DNA of 6,218 bases from Gemmatimonadota bacterium (GCA_027294815.1 JAPULP010000195.1:1-6218); one strand, 5' to 3'. Numbered from the stretch's first letter, positions 1-5,970 are shown. The notes: generated by a model from the letters alone, not told the origin. Made by a program: numbers and translations.

Positions 1-389
1 TTGCTGCATTCCTGTCGGTCGTGGCGGCGATCGAGGTGCTTGTCACGTCGGCGGTCGATGTCTTCGGTTGGAAGCGGCGGAACGCCGCCCTTGTTTTCTG
101 CGGCACATCGCTCATCGCCGGGACGGTCGCGATGGTGAGCCTCGACTACATGCTCACGAGCGATCTTTTCTGGGGTTCGACGATGCAACCGGTGGGAAGC
201 GCGCTTTCGCTCATCGCGCTCGCGTGGGTAGTCGGACTCGGCAAGGCTCTCGATGCCGTGAACGAGGGCAATCAAGGACGGCCCGTCGGCAAGCTGTGGT
301 ATTACTGGATCAAGTACGTCATTCCGTCGGGAATCGTCATTATCCTCGCCGTGGGACTCGATGATCTATTTGGAGCGTTCTTCGGGTAG
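1..389 (+). CDS. Sodium-dependent transporter, NSS (neurotransmitter:sodium symporter) family, C-terminal part
   Basis: The reading frame is open from base 3 at the left edge to a TAG at 387-389, so only the last 128 residues are present and the true start lies outside. The fragment holds about four hydrophobic segments. The first, starting AAFLSVVAAIEVL, matches TM8 of the NSS family (typically a TSS-I-x-x-x-E/Q pattern) and is followed by the usual loop ending in W-K-R-R before the next helix. The segment near YYWIKYVIPSG matches the last helix of bacterial members, preceded by the typical N-E-G-N linker. NSS proteins use the sodium gradient to import amino acids or related amines through the inner membrane; the substrate cannot be told from this part. 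The gene is convergent with the phosphatase gene, with only 12 bp between the stops and no hairpin terminator there. Family assignment is fairly sure; the substrate is unknown. Confidence 0.85.
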   Translation, partial: AAFLSVVAAIEVLVTSAVDVFGWKRRNAALVFCGTSLIAGTVAMVSLDYMLTSDLFWGSTMQPVGSALSLIALAWVVGLGKALDAVNEGNQGRPVGKLWYYWIKYVIPSGIVIILAVGLDDLFGAFFG

Positions 390-401
390 GCGATTCGCCC
401 T

Positions 402-2078
402 TCAATGCACCAGTTCTCGCAACGGTACGCCATCCAAATCGTCCGGCGTCTCGATCCCCAACAGCGCTGCAATCGTCGGGGCGATGTCTACGGTGGCGAT
501 ACGCCTATCGTAACGTGCCGCGGTAAACCCCGGTCCCCAGAACAACACGGGAACGTGTGAGTCGTACACGTACGGCGACTCGTGCGTCGTCCCCCGCGGC
601 TGCATGTGGTACAGATAGTTCTCCTTGTACCGCACGACGATGTCAGCCGCGCGATTCGGATGAAAGCTTCGCAAGTATAGCAGTCGGAACGGGTCGTCCG
701 TCTCCTCGCGCACGTCGTCGTACGCTACCGCGTCGGCGACGAACTCGGAATCACGCAACTTCTCGGCCAGGGCGCGGCGCACCGATCGCGCATCCTCTTC
801 CGACACGCCGTCAAACCGCAGCGTCACACCGTACGGCGTCATCAACAGACGTGCCAACTTGTCGGCGAGACCGAACTCGTTCAATACCTCCGTCAGCGGC
901 GGGACCACGATGTCTTGCCGCTCGAGCCTGTCGATCCGCCACGCGTCCACACCCTGGCGCACCAACTCCTCGGGTATCGGCAGCACACCGTGGTCGGACG
1001 TCAGCACTACTACGTATTGCCCCTCACCAATCGTGGCGTCGAGAAAACTCAGGAAATCGCCCAGCATCTGATCCAAACGCAAGTAGTGGTCCTGAATTTC
1101 GTGGCTCAACGGGCCGTACCGGTGCCCGATGTAATCGGCCGCGGACGCACCCGCAAACAGCAGGTCCGGCACGTCGTCTGCACCCAGCTGGTCACTGACG
1201 ATCATCCGTTCGAGGAATGCGAATGCCAACTCGTCGGCGAACGGTGTCCGTTTCAGCTCCTCATAATACCGCGCCGGATAACGGGGTCGCGTCGAATCCG
1301 CGGTGTCGTCGGCCTCACGCTCGACCGGGATGTCGAAGCGGTGCGGGAACGTGACATGTATCCCATCGTGCTCGGCGGGGAAACTGTCCTCGCGCGATAC
1401 ACTGTACGCTTCCTCCGGAAGCAAGCGTGTCCACTCTCGTGTGAAATACTCGTCCGCCAGATTGGCACCGTTGAATTCACGTACCCATTCGGGAACGTCA
1501 TCGAGGTAATACTGGGACGTGATGAAGCGGCCCCCGTAGGAATCGTACCAGTACACGCCGTCGGGCTGCTCTCCACCGATGGTGATGGCCGCTCGATCCT
1601 TGAGGGCTACCGAGAACACTTTGCTCGCTGGAGATTTCCGCTTCAACCAATCGCCCAGCGCATCGCGTTGCATGTTGGCCGGCGACATGCCCGAGAGATC
1701 GGGCCGTCCAACGATGGGAGACTCCGGATCCGCAACGGCGTACACCGTTCTGCGCGCCTCGCGATCCCACCAGCTGTTCGCAACGATGCCGCTGCGACTC
1801 GGAAAGACTCCCGTCGAGATCGTGGCGTGCCCCGCGGCCGTGGACGTGAAGAAGTGGTCCTGGTGCGCGTCGGTGTAAACCGCGCCCTCCTCCAAGAGGC
1901 GGGCCAAACCGCCTTTGTAGAGATGGCCGAAGCGCTCGAGAAAATCGAATCGCATCTGGTCGACGGTCAATACGACGACCAGGCGCGGTGGCTGTGTCTG
2001 CGCGAGGGCGGTTCCCTGCCCGAAAAGCATGCAACCGAGCAACATCGCTCGAAGCTGATGGAACGGCAGACGACGCAT
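402..2078 (-). CDS. Secreted PafA-like alkaline phosphatase (alkaline phosphatase superfamily, type I phosphodiesterase fold)
   Basis: From the ATG at 2078 the product is 558 residues and begins with a signal peptide (MRR, hydrophobic core, cleavage probably after ALA26), so it should act in the periplasm. The frame is open upstream to another ATG at 2219, but those 47 residues look non-coding and would bury the signal peptide; the weak GGTGAA at 2086-2091 also fits the 2078 start. Active-site residues known from the PafA group can all be placed: metal ligand D40, nucleophile T80 in STAAGHATISTG, N101, the K160-x-R162 pair typical of phosphate monoesterases, D315 and H319 in ADYIGHRYGP, D362-H363 in TSDHGV, and H499 in GTTHESPY. 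Length fits the family (about 520-560). It would release phosphate from phosphomonoesters at the cell exterior. No Pho-box-like repeat was recognised upstream. Substrate range is inferred. Confidence 0.92.
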   Translation of the reverse strand: MRRLPFHQLRAMLLGCMLFGQGTALAQTQPPRLVVVLTVDQMRFDFLERFGHLYKGGLARLLEEGAVYTDAHQDHFFTSTAAGHATISTGVFPSRSGIVANSWWDREARRTVYAVADPESPIVGRPDLSGMSPANMQRDALGDWLKRKSPASKVFSVALKDRAAITIGGEQPDGVYWYDSYGGRFITSQYYLDDVPEWVREFNGANLADEYFTREWTRLLPEEAYSVSREDSFPAEHDGIHVTFPHRFDIPVEREADDTADSTRPRYPARYYEELKRTPFADELAFAFLERMIVSDQLGADDVPDLLFAGASAADYIGHRYGPLSHEIQDHYLRLDQMLGDFLSFLDATIGEGQYVVVLTSDHGVLPIPEELVRQGVDAWRIDRLERQDIVVPPLTEVLNEFGLADKLARLLMTPYGVTLRFDGVSEEDARSVRRALAEKLRDSEFVADAVAYDDVREETDDPFRLLYLRSFHPNRAADIVVRYKENYLYHMQPRGTTHESPYVYDSHVPVLFWGPGFTAARYDRRIATVDIAPTIAALLGIETPDDLDGVPLRELVH

Positions 2079-2180
2079 GACTGACTTCACCAACGATCTC
2101 CGTTTCCGACAGGAGGGGACCAGGAACCTATTTCCCGGCCCGATCCGACACAACCAGCGATGGCACTCCCCATCTCCATA

Positions 2181-2186
2181 GTTATA
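2181..2186 (-). promoter_or_regulatory. Possible -10 element for the phosphatase gene
   Basis: Read on the minus strand this is TATAAC, five of six matches to the sigma-70 -10 consensus, about 100 bases upstream of the ATG at 2078. No good -35 hexamer is found 16-18 bases further upstream (the region reads AACCGT or similar), so it is only a candidate. It lies in the 227-bp region shared with the divergent isomerase gene. Confidence 0.22.
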
Positions 2187-2305
2187 GGGCCAAACACCGG
2201 TCCACGGTTCCCTTCCCACCCCACCGCTTCGGTTGGACTACTGGTTGCCCGGCGCCTGTACCCCTAATTTTCGGGAACCAACCATCTCAAAGAGGACTCC
2301 TCGAC

Positions 2306-2959
2306 ATGAACGTCATCTACCGACGCACACTGCCCGCCCTGTTGGCGCTGGTGGCCGCCGGCTGCGCGCCGGGCGACGGCGGTGAGTCTGAGGGAACTCC
2401 AGAGGCTTCCTCCTCGGACACGACTGCCACCGCCATCCCGGACATGACACCCACGGTCATCATGGAAACGACGATGGGGCGCCTCGTCATAGAGCTCGAC
2501 CGCGAACGGGCGCCGGCGAGCGTGGACAATTTCTTGCGATACGTGCGCGGCAAATTCTACGACGGACTGATATTTCACCGCGTCGAGCCGCGTTTGGTGC
2601 AGGCCGGTCTCTACACCCCCGACAGGCAGCAACGCACCCTCCGAAGTGCGGTCCCGGTGGTCAACGAAGCGGAGAATGGTTTGAAAAACGTCCGGGGCGC
2701 CATAGCCATGGCCCGCACCACGAATCCCCACAGCGCCACGTATCAATTCTTCATCGACGTCGCGGACAATCCGAGCTTCGACTTCACCGAAAAGACAGTG
2801 CGCGGATGGGGCTATGCGGTGTTCGGCCACATCACCGAAGGGATGGACGTGCTCGACGCCTTGGTCAAGGTACCGACGACACGGCAAGGAAGTTTTCAAG
2901 CTCCGGTCGATCCAGTCGTCATCGAGCGCGCCTATGTGGCCGACGAAGGCGGCAACTGA
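2306..2959 (+). CDS. Cyclophilin-type peptidyl-prolyl cis-trans isomerase, lipoprotein
   Basis: The 217-residue product starts with a lipoprotein signal (lipobox LVAAGC, lipidated Cys20), then a flexible Gly/Ser/Glu-rich linker to about residue 47 and one cyclophilin domain (about 50-212). It should fold proteins in the periplasm while anchored to a membrane; residue 21 is Ala, not Asp, so outer-membrane sorting is plausible. Family motifs are clear: F90-H91-R92 with the catalytic Arg, the NEAENGLKNVRGAIAMAR stretch (120-137), the QFFI core (147-150) and WGYAVFG (168-174). The substrate loop after FHR is altered: it reads VEPRLVQAG, where most members have VIPGFMxQGG. Start: AGAGGA at 2291-2296 stands 9 bases before the ATG. 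The stop overlaps the next start (TGATG), indicating translational coupling. Family assignment is secure; client proteins are unknown. Confidence 0.93.
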   Translation: MNVIYRRTLPALLALVAAGCAPGDGGESEGTPEASSSDTTATAIPDMTPTVIMETTMGRLVIELDRERAPASVDNFLRYVRGKFYDGLIFHRVEPRLVQAGLYTPDRQQRTLRSAVPVVNEAENGLKNVRGAIAMARTTNPHSATYQFFIDVADNPSFDFTEKTVRGWGYAVFGHITEGMDVLDALVKVPTTRQGSFQAPVDPVVIERAYVADEGGN

Positions 2960-3366
2960 TGGACACCGTCCCGTTCAAGGTGCACGACCCCAGCGCTTCG
3001 GTGACCGAAACCGAAGGGGTCATGACTCTCTACGAAGATCGGCTCACCATGCAGCTGGAAACTCGCGACGTGGTGGTCGGCGTTTACAAGAAGAGCAGCG
3101 AATTCAACATCCCACTCGAAGACATCTCCTCCGCCGAGTTTCGCCGACGGTGGTACGGTACTTCTCTGACGATACAGGTGCGGGATATCGGGCTGGTGAG
3201 CGATTTTCCGGGCGGCCGGCTGGGACGCGTCCGTCTCAAGTTCCGCCGCCGCGACCGCGACGCGGCCGAGGAGCTTGCCCACATGATCGATGACAGCCTG
3301 TACGACCTACGGCTCGCCTGGGAGGACGAGCAAGACCAGCAAGACCGAGAAAAACTCGGGTATTGA
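2959..3366 (+). CDS. Conserved-looking 135-residue protein, possibly PH-like, coupled to the isomerase gene
   Basis: The ATG at 2959 overlaps the TGA of the isomerase gene by one base, with GAAGGCGG just upstream as a possible ribosome site, so the two are almost certainly co-transcribed and co-translated. The frame is open further upstream to 2806, but that part overlaps the isomerase out of frame and is rejected. The protein has no signal peptide or membrane segment, so it should be cytoplasmic. It alternates short beta-like segments (GVMTLYEDRLTMQLE, EFNIPLEDISSAEFRRRWYG, TSLTIQVRD, RVRLKFRRRDR) and ends in an amphipathic helix (DAAEELAHMIDDSLYDLRLAW) with a charged tail. A chain of strands, an I-P-L-x-D-I turn and a closing helix resembles small bacterial PH or GRAM-like domains; this is inference from pattern only. 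No enzymatic motif is visible. I do not recognise a named family. Confidence 0.8.
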   Translation: MDTVPFKVHDPSASVTETEGVMTLYEDRLTMQLETRDVVVGVYKKSSEFNIPLEDISSAEFRRRWYGTSLTIQVRDIGLVSDFPGGRLGRVRLKFRRRDRDAAEELAHMIDDSLYDLRLAWEDEQDQQDREKLGY

Positions 3367-3404
3367 GCCTTCCGGGCGCTCGCAGCGTTCCGTAGCTTGA
3401 GACC

Positions 3405-3734
3405 ATGGCCCGAAAGACGATCCGCATCACGCACCAACCCACCGGCACCCTCATCGCCGAAGGCCCACGTGGATGGGGTATCACTCCCTTCGAGGGCAAC
3501 TACTACATCCGACGCAAATACCTTCGTACCGAGGGGTTCAAACCCAACTTCATTCCGGGACTGTGTCCGTACAAGTTCCTCTATGTCTGGATGGACCTCC
3601 GTCTCGCTGATGGAACTCGGCGCCGTAGTTTGGGATGGATGTACTGGCTTCCGAATCCTTTGCTGCCGTTCATCTGGTTCCGGGTAGCGGTCCCACGCCA
3701 TCATCCGGAGTTGACCGTCGAGGAGTTCGACTAG
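3405..3734 (+). CDS. Small aromatic-rich protein of unknown function (109 residues)
   Basis: The ATG at 3405 is 38 bp after the preceding stop, so it may belong to the same transcript, although only a poor Shine-Dalgarno (TTGAGA, 3398-3403 region) is seen. Codon use and G+C look like its neighbours and the alternative frames give low-complexity translations, which supports coding. The protein is rich in Trp, Tyr and Phe: GPRGWGITPFEGNYYIRRKY (about 20-39), CPYKFLYVWMDL (about 54-65) and a hydrophobic stretch near LGWMYWLPNPLLPFIWFRVA (about 76-95) which is interrupted by prolines and so is a doubtful membrane helix. There is no signal peptide. A single Cys lies in GLCPYK. The density of invariant-type residues (G, W, P, Y) suggests a compact conserved beta domain. 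I do not recognise the family and assign no function. It is convergent with the hydrolase gene; the 89 bp between them contain no clear terminator. Confidence 0.68.
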   Translation: MARKTIRITHQPTGTLIAEGPRGWGITPFEGNYYIRRKYLRTEGFKPNFIPGLCPYKFLYVWMDLRLADGTRRRSLGWMYWLPNPLLPFIWFRVAVPRHHPELTVEEFD

Positions 3735-3823
3735 CGCACCACCAGGTCGCTCATCGAGACTAGGTGCCCTCGAACGGCTGCATCGCAAACGAGGCGACGT
3801 GGAAATAGTTCAATTGCGCGTCT

Positions 3824-4495
3824 TCACTGGTCGAGCAGGGCAAAGGCACGTACCGGAAAGCTCCCCATTCCCTTCACGGCAACCGGAACAGCAAAGAACG
3901 CAAAACCGGTGTCGGGCAGTTCTGCGAGGTTGCAGAGATGCTCCACGACGGGAATGCCGGCCTCGAGCAGCGCGGAGTGCACGGGTCGTTGCCCGTCTTG
4001 ATCGTCGTCGATGTTGAGAGAATCGATGCCGACCACCTTTGCACCGGCGTCGACCAGGTAGCTCGCCGCGTCGGCGGTCAAGAACGGGTACCCCTCGTAG
4101 TACTCGTCGCTGTTCCAGTGGGCGTCCCATCCGGTCTCGACGAGCACCGCGCGCCCCGCGACGGCGGCGGAGCCGAACGCATCACGACCAATGGCCCGGT
4201 CGTCACGTGCAGCCGCACGTACCACGACGCCCGGTACCGCAGCGACCGAGTCCAGCTCCAGCCCAGCGAGGTCGACGCCAGCGGCATACCGGTGGAACGG
4301 CGAATCGATATACGTGCCCGTGTTGGCCACCATGTCGATTCGGCTAATGTGAAATCCGACTCCCGGTGCATAGCGCGCCTCTGAAGCCTCGCGTGTCAGG
4401 TAGTCCGAGATCACCGGCCCGGGCAGGCCCCGATAGGTGATCATGCCATGCTCCACAGCGTGACTCACGTCTACAAACCGGTGTTGGTCGGCCAT
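3824..4495 (-). CDS. Cyclase / kynurenine-formamidase-family metal-dependent hydrolase with altered metal motif
   Basis: The 223-residue product matches the cyclase family (PF04199, including KynB, which hydrolyses N-formylkynurenine in tryptophan breakdown). Seen: N-terminal FVDVSHAVEHGMITYRGLPG (7-26), motif at 58-68, the TGWDAHW segment (121-127), VVGIDSLNID (154-163), and H173 with E185 in VHSALLEAGIPVVEHL, whose 12-residue spacing equals the H160/E172 metal pair of KynB. The hallmark HxGTHxDxPxH instead reads NTGTYIDSPFH: both metal-binding His of the first half are Asn58 and Tyr62, while D64 and the catalytic-type H68 remain. It is therefore probably not a standard kynurenine formamidase; substrate unknown. 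No signal peptide, so cytoplasmic. Start: AAAGGA sits 7 bases before the ATG. No other tryptophan-catabolic gene is seen nearby, apart from a possible aminotransferase remnant upstream. Confidence 0.88.
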   Translation of the reverse strand: MADQHRFVDVSHAVEHGMITYRGLPGPVISDYLTREASEARYAPGVGFHISRIDMVANTGTYIDSPFHRYAAGVDLAGLELDSVAAVPGVVVRAAARDDRAIGRDAFGSAAVAGRAVLVETGWDAHWNSDEYYEGYPFLTADAASYLVDAGAKVVGIDSLNIDDDQDGQRPVHSALLEAGIPVVEHLCNLAELPDTGFAFFAVPVAVKGMGSFPVRAFALLDQ

Positions 4496-4502
4496 CGGAT
4501 TG

Positions 4503-4508
4503 TCCTTT
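4503..4508 (-). promoter_or_regulatory. Ribosome binding site of the cyclase-family gene
   Basis: Minus-strand AAAGGA with a 7-base spacing to the ATG at 4495-4493. It is the clearest Shine-Dalgarno in this part of the window and fixes this start over any internal one. Confidence 0.65.
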
Positions 4509-4555
4509 CGCCAATGCCTGTGCGTCCCGCCGTGTCACGGCACGATCGCGAAGTG

Positions 4556-4753
4556 ATGGGAGACAATATCCATTCCTTTGCGCAGATAGAACCGATGGGC
4601 GTCAGGAGCCTTGTCGCCGGTCGTACCCCTGCACCCTACGCGGTGCGCATCACGCTGGGATCGGTGCCCACGCGCGCGTTACTCGAACGGGGCCTGTCGA
4701 TCCTCGCCGAGATTCTCGACCATCCGCCGGAGCCGTGTGCAACGGTGGTGTGA
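4556..4753 (+). pseudogene. C-terminal remnant of a MocR/PdxR-like PLP-dependent aminotransferase
   Basis: This frame encodes, from an ATG at 4556, 65 residues ending CATVV before a TGA. The stretch VAGRTPAPYAVRITLGSVPT (about 21-40 of the fragment) followed by RALLERGLSILAEILDHPP resembles the last 50 residues of GntR/MocR-type regulators and fold-type I aminotransferases, where an AVR-x-x-LG strand is followed by a helix of the type x-x-LExxLxxLAxxL. Nothing upstream resembles the rest of such a protein, which would need another 300-400 residues: the frame stays open back to 4448 but runs antisense into the hydrolase gene with unrelated sequence. I read it as a decayed or truncated gene end left between the hydrolase and the lipoprotein genes. 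It could also be a chance frame; the match is by eye. The region between 4496 and 4856 holds nothing else that I can support, apart from the promoter-like element listed separately. Confidence 0.45.
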
Positions 4754-4842
4754 CCAAGGGCGGTACGGCGGTACGTTCCGGCAGCATCTCGAAGAGATCG
4801 GCGCGGCGAAAGAAGTGTAGCTGGCACCCAGCGGTCTCCCAC

Positions 4843-4848
4843 GATAAT
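4843..4848 (+). promoter_or_regulatory. Possible -10 element (GATAAT) for a leaderless lipoprotein mRNA
   Basis: GATAAT matches five of six bases of the -10 consensus and ends 8 bases before the GTG at 4857, so transcription would start at or within a few bases of the start codon. This agrees with the lack of any Shine-Dalgarno there. There is no convincing -35 (the 17-base position reads GCTGGC). Inference only. Confidence 0.35.
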
Positions 4849-4856
4849 CTCAACAT

Positions 4857-5636
4857 GTGAACGCTCGACTCGTCGCGATCCGGTTGCTGGCGTGCGCCCT
4901 GTTGGCGGGGTGTGGCGGTAGCGGTGTTGAGACTCCGGCTCCCGATCCGGTCCCCGCCCCCGCACCGCCTCTAGCAACGCCCCCGCCACGAGTCGATCTC
5001 GCTCCGGTCTGTCGTGAGATCGACGACACATATCGGTGCGGCAGGGCCGTCGAACGATACCAGATGCGTCGGGCGCCACGGTGGGTTTCGAGAACCGGCA
5101 AGACGCTCACCATTCACCTGGCCGACGGCGGGCGCAAGACGTTCGTTGATAGCGACTCGGTCAACGCGGCCGCCGTGCTGTACACGTACAGAGAGTTCCT
5201 GCCGGAGATCAGGTATCACCTCGTGCACGCCCACCTGAACGAGGGCACCGGCTACCTCCTGGTGAGTCATCGCTCCGGCGACCTCGTCAGAATCCAGGGA
5301 TTGCCTATCGTGTCTCCCGACGGCGGCCGGTTCGCCACCGCGTCCGAAGATCTGGAATCCCGCTATAACCCCAATGAAATCCAGATCTGGAGAATCACCC
5401 GAAACGCCGCGGTACTGGAGTGGAGCCTGGAGCCCGCCGGCGACCCGGTGACCATCACTCCCGCCGCTTGGGGGCCGGCCAACCTTCGTTGGCTCAGTCC
5501 GACTGAGATTCGGGTACAGAAGGTCACCTACGATCCCGAAACCTTCCAAAAATTCTTTGGAGAAGAAGTGGCGATCCGACGCGTGCGCGGACGGTGGACC
5601 GTCTCGCAAACCGGAATGTCCGGCCTCCTGAATTAG
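4857..5636 (+). CDS. Lipoprotein of unknown function, 259 residues
   Basis: The frame starts at a GTG whose product immediately gives a lipoprotein signal (MNARLVAIRLLACALLAGC, lipidated Cys19), which makes this start compelling although no ribosome site precedes it. The mature protein has a Pro/Ala-rich linker (about 26-45) that could span a cell-wall or membrane gap, then a globular part of about 210 residues. Two cysteines, C52 and C61 in VCREIDDTYRCGRAVE, may form a disulfide after export. The centre alternates strand-like segments and turns (TLTIHLADGGRKTFVDSD; YHLVHAHLNEGTGYLLVSHR; RIQGLPIVSPDGGRFATASE; IQIWRITRNAAVLEWSLEP) like one or two blades of a WD/TolB-like propeller: the SPDGGRFA turn followed by I-x-I-W-R is typical of such repeats. 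There are too few repeats for a full propeller. No catalytic motif is seen. The role is unknown; the location (membrane-anchored, periplasmic) is the firm part. Confidence 0.82.
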   Translation: MNARLVAIRLLACALLAGCGGSGVETPAPDPVPAPAPPLATPPPRVDLAPVCREIDDTYRCGRAVERYQMRRAPRWVSRTGKTLTIHLADGGRKTFVDSDSVNAAAVLYTYREFLPEIRYHLVHAHLNEGTGYLLVSHRSGDLVRIQGLPIVSPDGGRFATASEDLESRYNPNEIQIWRITRNAAVLEWSLEPAGDPVTITPAAWGPANLRWLSPTEIRVQKVTYDPETFQKFFGEEVAIRRVRGRWTVSQTGMSGLLN

Positions 5637-5722
5637 ACCCCGAACCACATCGCCGTTGAAACCGATCGCCTGGGGACGGGGACGCTGATCAACCCCTCAA
5701 CGAAAACAGACCGGATCTCACC

Positions 5723-5950
5723 GTGGCCACCCGTGCACCCGACGGCGATCTGGTGCTCGAAGCGTTCGACGAGGGCGAGTATGATGTGGCGATCGAGCGG
5801 TCGGATCAGGACCTCCAGGAGGTGACCGGCAACGAAGCCCTCACGGTCTCGGTGACACCGGGCCAGACGCTGTACTTCAAGGTCTCGACCTTCGGGTCGG
5901 CCGGCGGCGCTATCCCCTACCAGCTGTCGCTGGCCTTCATCCCCGATTGA
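5723..5950 (+). CDS. Short beta-rich PPC-like domain protein, probably a truncated gene fragment
   Basis: From a GTG at 5723 the frame gives 75 residues ending in TGA at 5948-5950. The pattern (DGDLVLEAFD, YDVAIERSDQDLQ, NEALTVSVTPGQTLYFKVST, GGAIPYQLSLAFIPD) resembles the second half of bacterial pre-peptidase C-terminal (PPC) or related beta-sandwich domains, which occur in exported proteins. Here there is no signal peptide and no good Shine-Dalgarno, and the N-terminal strands of the domain are missing. The frame is open upstream only to a TGA at 5657. In the -1-shifted frame, bases 5637-5717 read IAVETDRLGTGTLINPSTK and so on, which would suit the missing first strands and run straight into DLTVATRAPDGD after a shift near 5711-5720. 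The piece is therefore best seen as a degraded remnant, or a gene broken by a sequencing error. Codon use is like its neighbours. Confidence 0.5.
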   Translation: MATRAPDGDLVLEAFDEGEYDVAIERSDQDLQEVTGNEALTVSVTPGQTLYFKVSTFGSAGGAIPYQLSLAFIPD

Positions 5951-5953
5951 GCT

Positions 5954-5970
5954 GCGGGCGGCCCGCCCGC
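5954..5970 (+). terminator. GC-rich perfect hairpin just after the PPC-like frame
   Basis: GCGGGCG (5954-5960) pairs with CGCCCGC (5964-5970) around a 3-base loop; the whole 17 bases form a perfect 8-1-8 inverted repeat. It begins 3 bases after the TGA at 5948-5950. There is no T-tract behind it (the next bases are CGCCGGGGGG), so it is not a classical intrinsic terminator. It could be a U-less terminator, an mRNA 3' stabiliser, or a chance structure in G+C-rich sequence. Confidence 0.4.

Noticed and set aside
915..2084. Long 389-residue plus-strand frame antisense to the phosphatase
   Set aside because: It mirrors the phosphatase gene, whose product has a signal peptide and a full set of catalytic residues; the antisense translation shows no recognisable domain.
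2079..2219. N-terminal extension of the phosphatase to an upstream ATG at 2219
   Set aside because: The extra 47 residues are unlike a protein start, would place the signal peptide inside the chain, and cover the likely promoter region.
2264..2899. 211-residue minus-strand frame opposite the isomerase gene
   Set aside because: Shadow of the cyclophilin gene, which is unmistakable on the plus strand.
3084..3788. 234-residue minus-strand frame across the two small plus-strand genes
   Set aside because: Its translation is rich in Arg and Ser without a domain pattern, whereas the plus-strand frames give balanced, motif-like proteins and one is coupled to the isomerase gene.
3735..3823. CCTCG...CGAGG inverted repeat between the convergent genes as a bidirectional terminator
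   Set aside because: Only 5 bp of stem with a 17-base loop and no T-tract on either side.
4611..4820. Plus-strand frame ending GTFRQHLEEIGAAKEV
   Set aside because: The last 20 residues look natural, but the rest is Arg/Ser-rich and overlaps the aminotransferase-like remnant in another frame; too little to support a gene.
4821..4836. CTGGCAC followed by GGTC as a sigma-54 promoter before the lipoprotein gene
   Set aside because: The -24 half matches, but the -12 half lacks the required GC in TTGC at the proper spacing.
4971..5648. 225-residue minus-strand frame opposite the lipoprotein gene
   Set aside because: No recognisable feature; the plus-strand frame has a clear lipobox and propeller-like strands.
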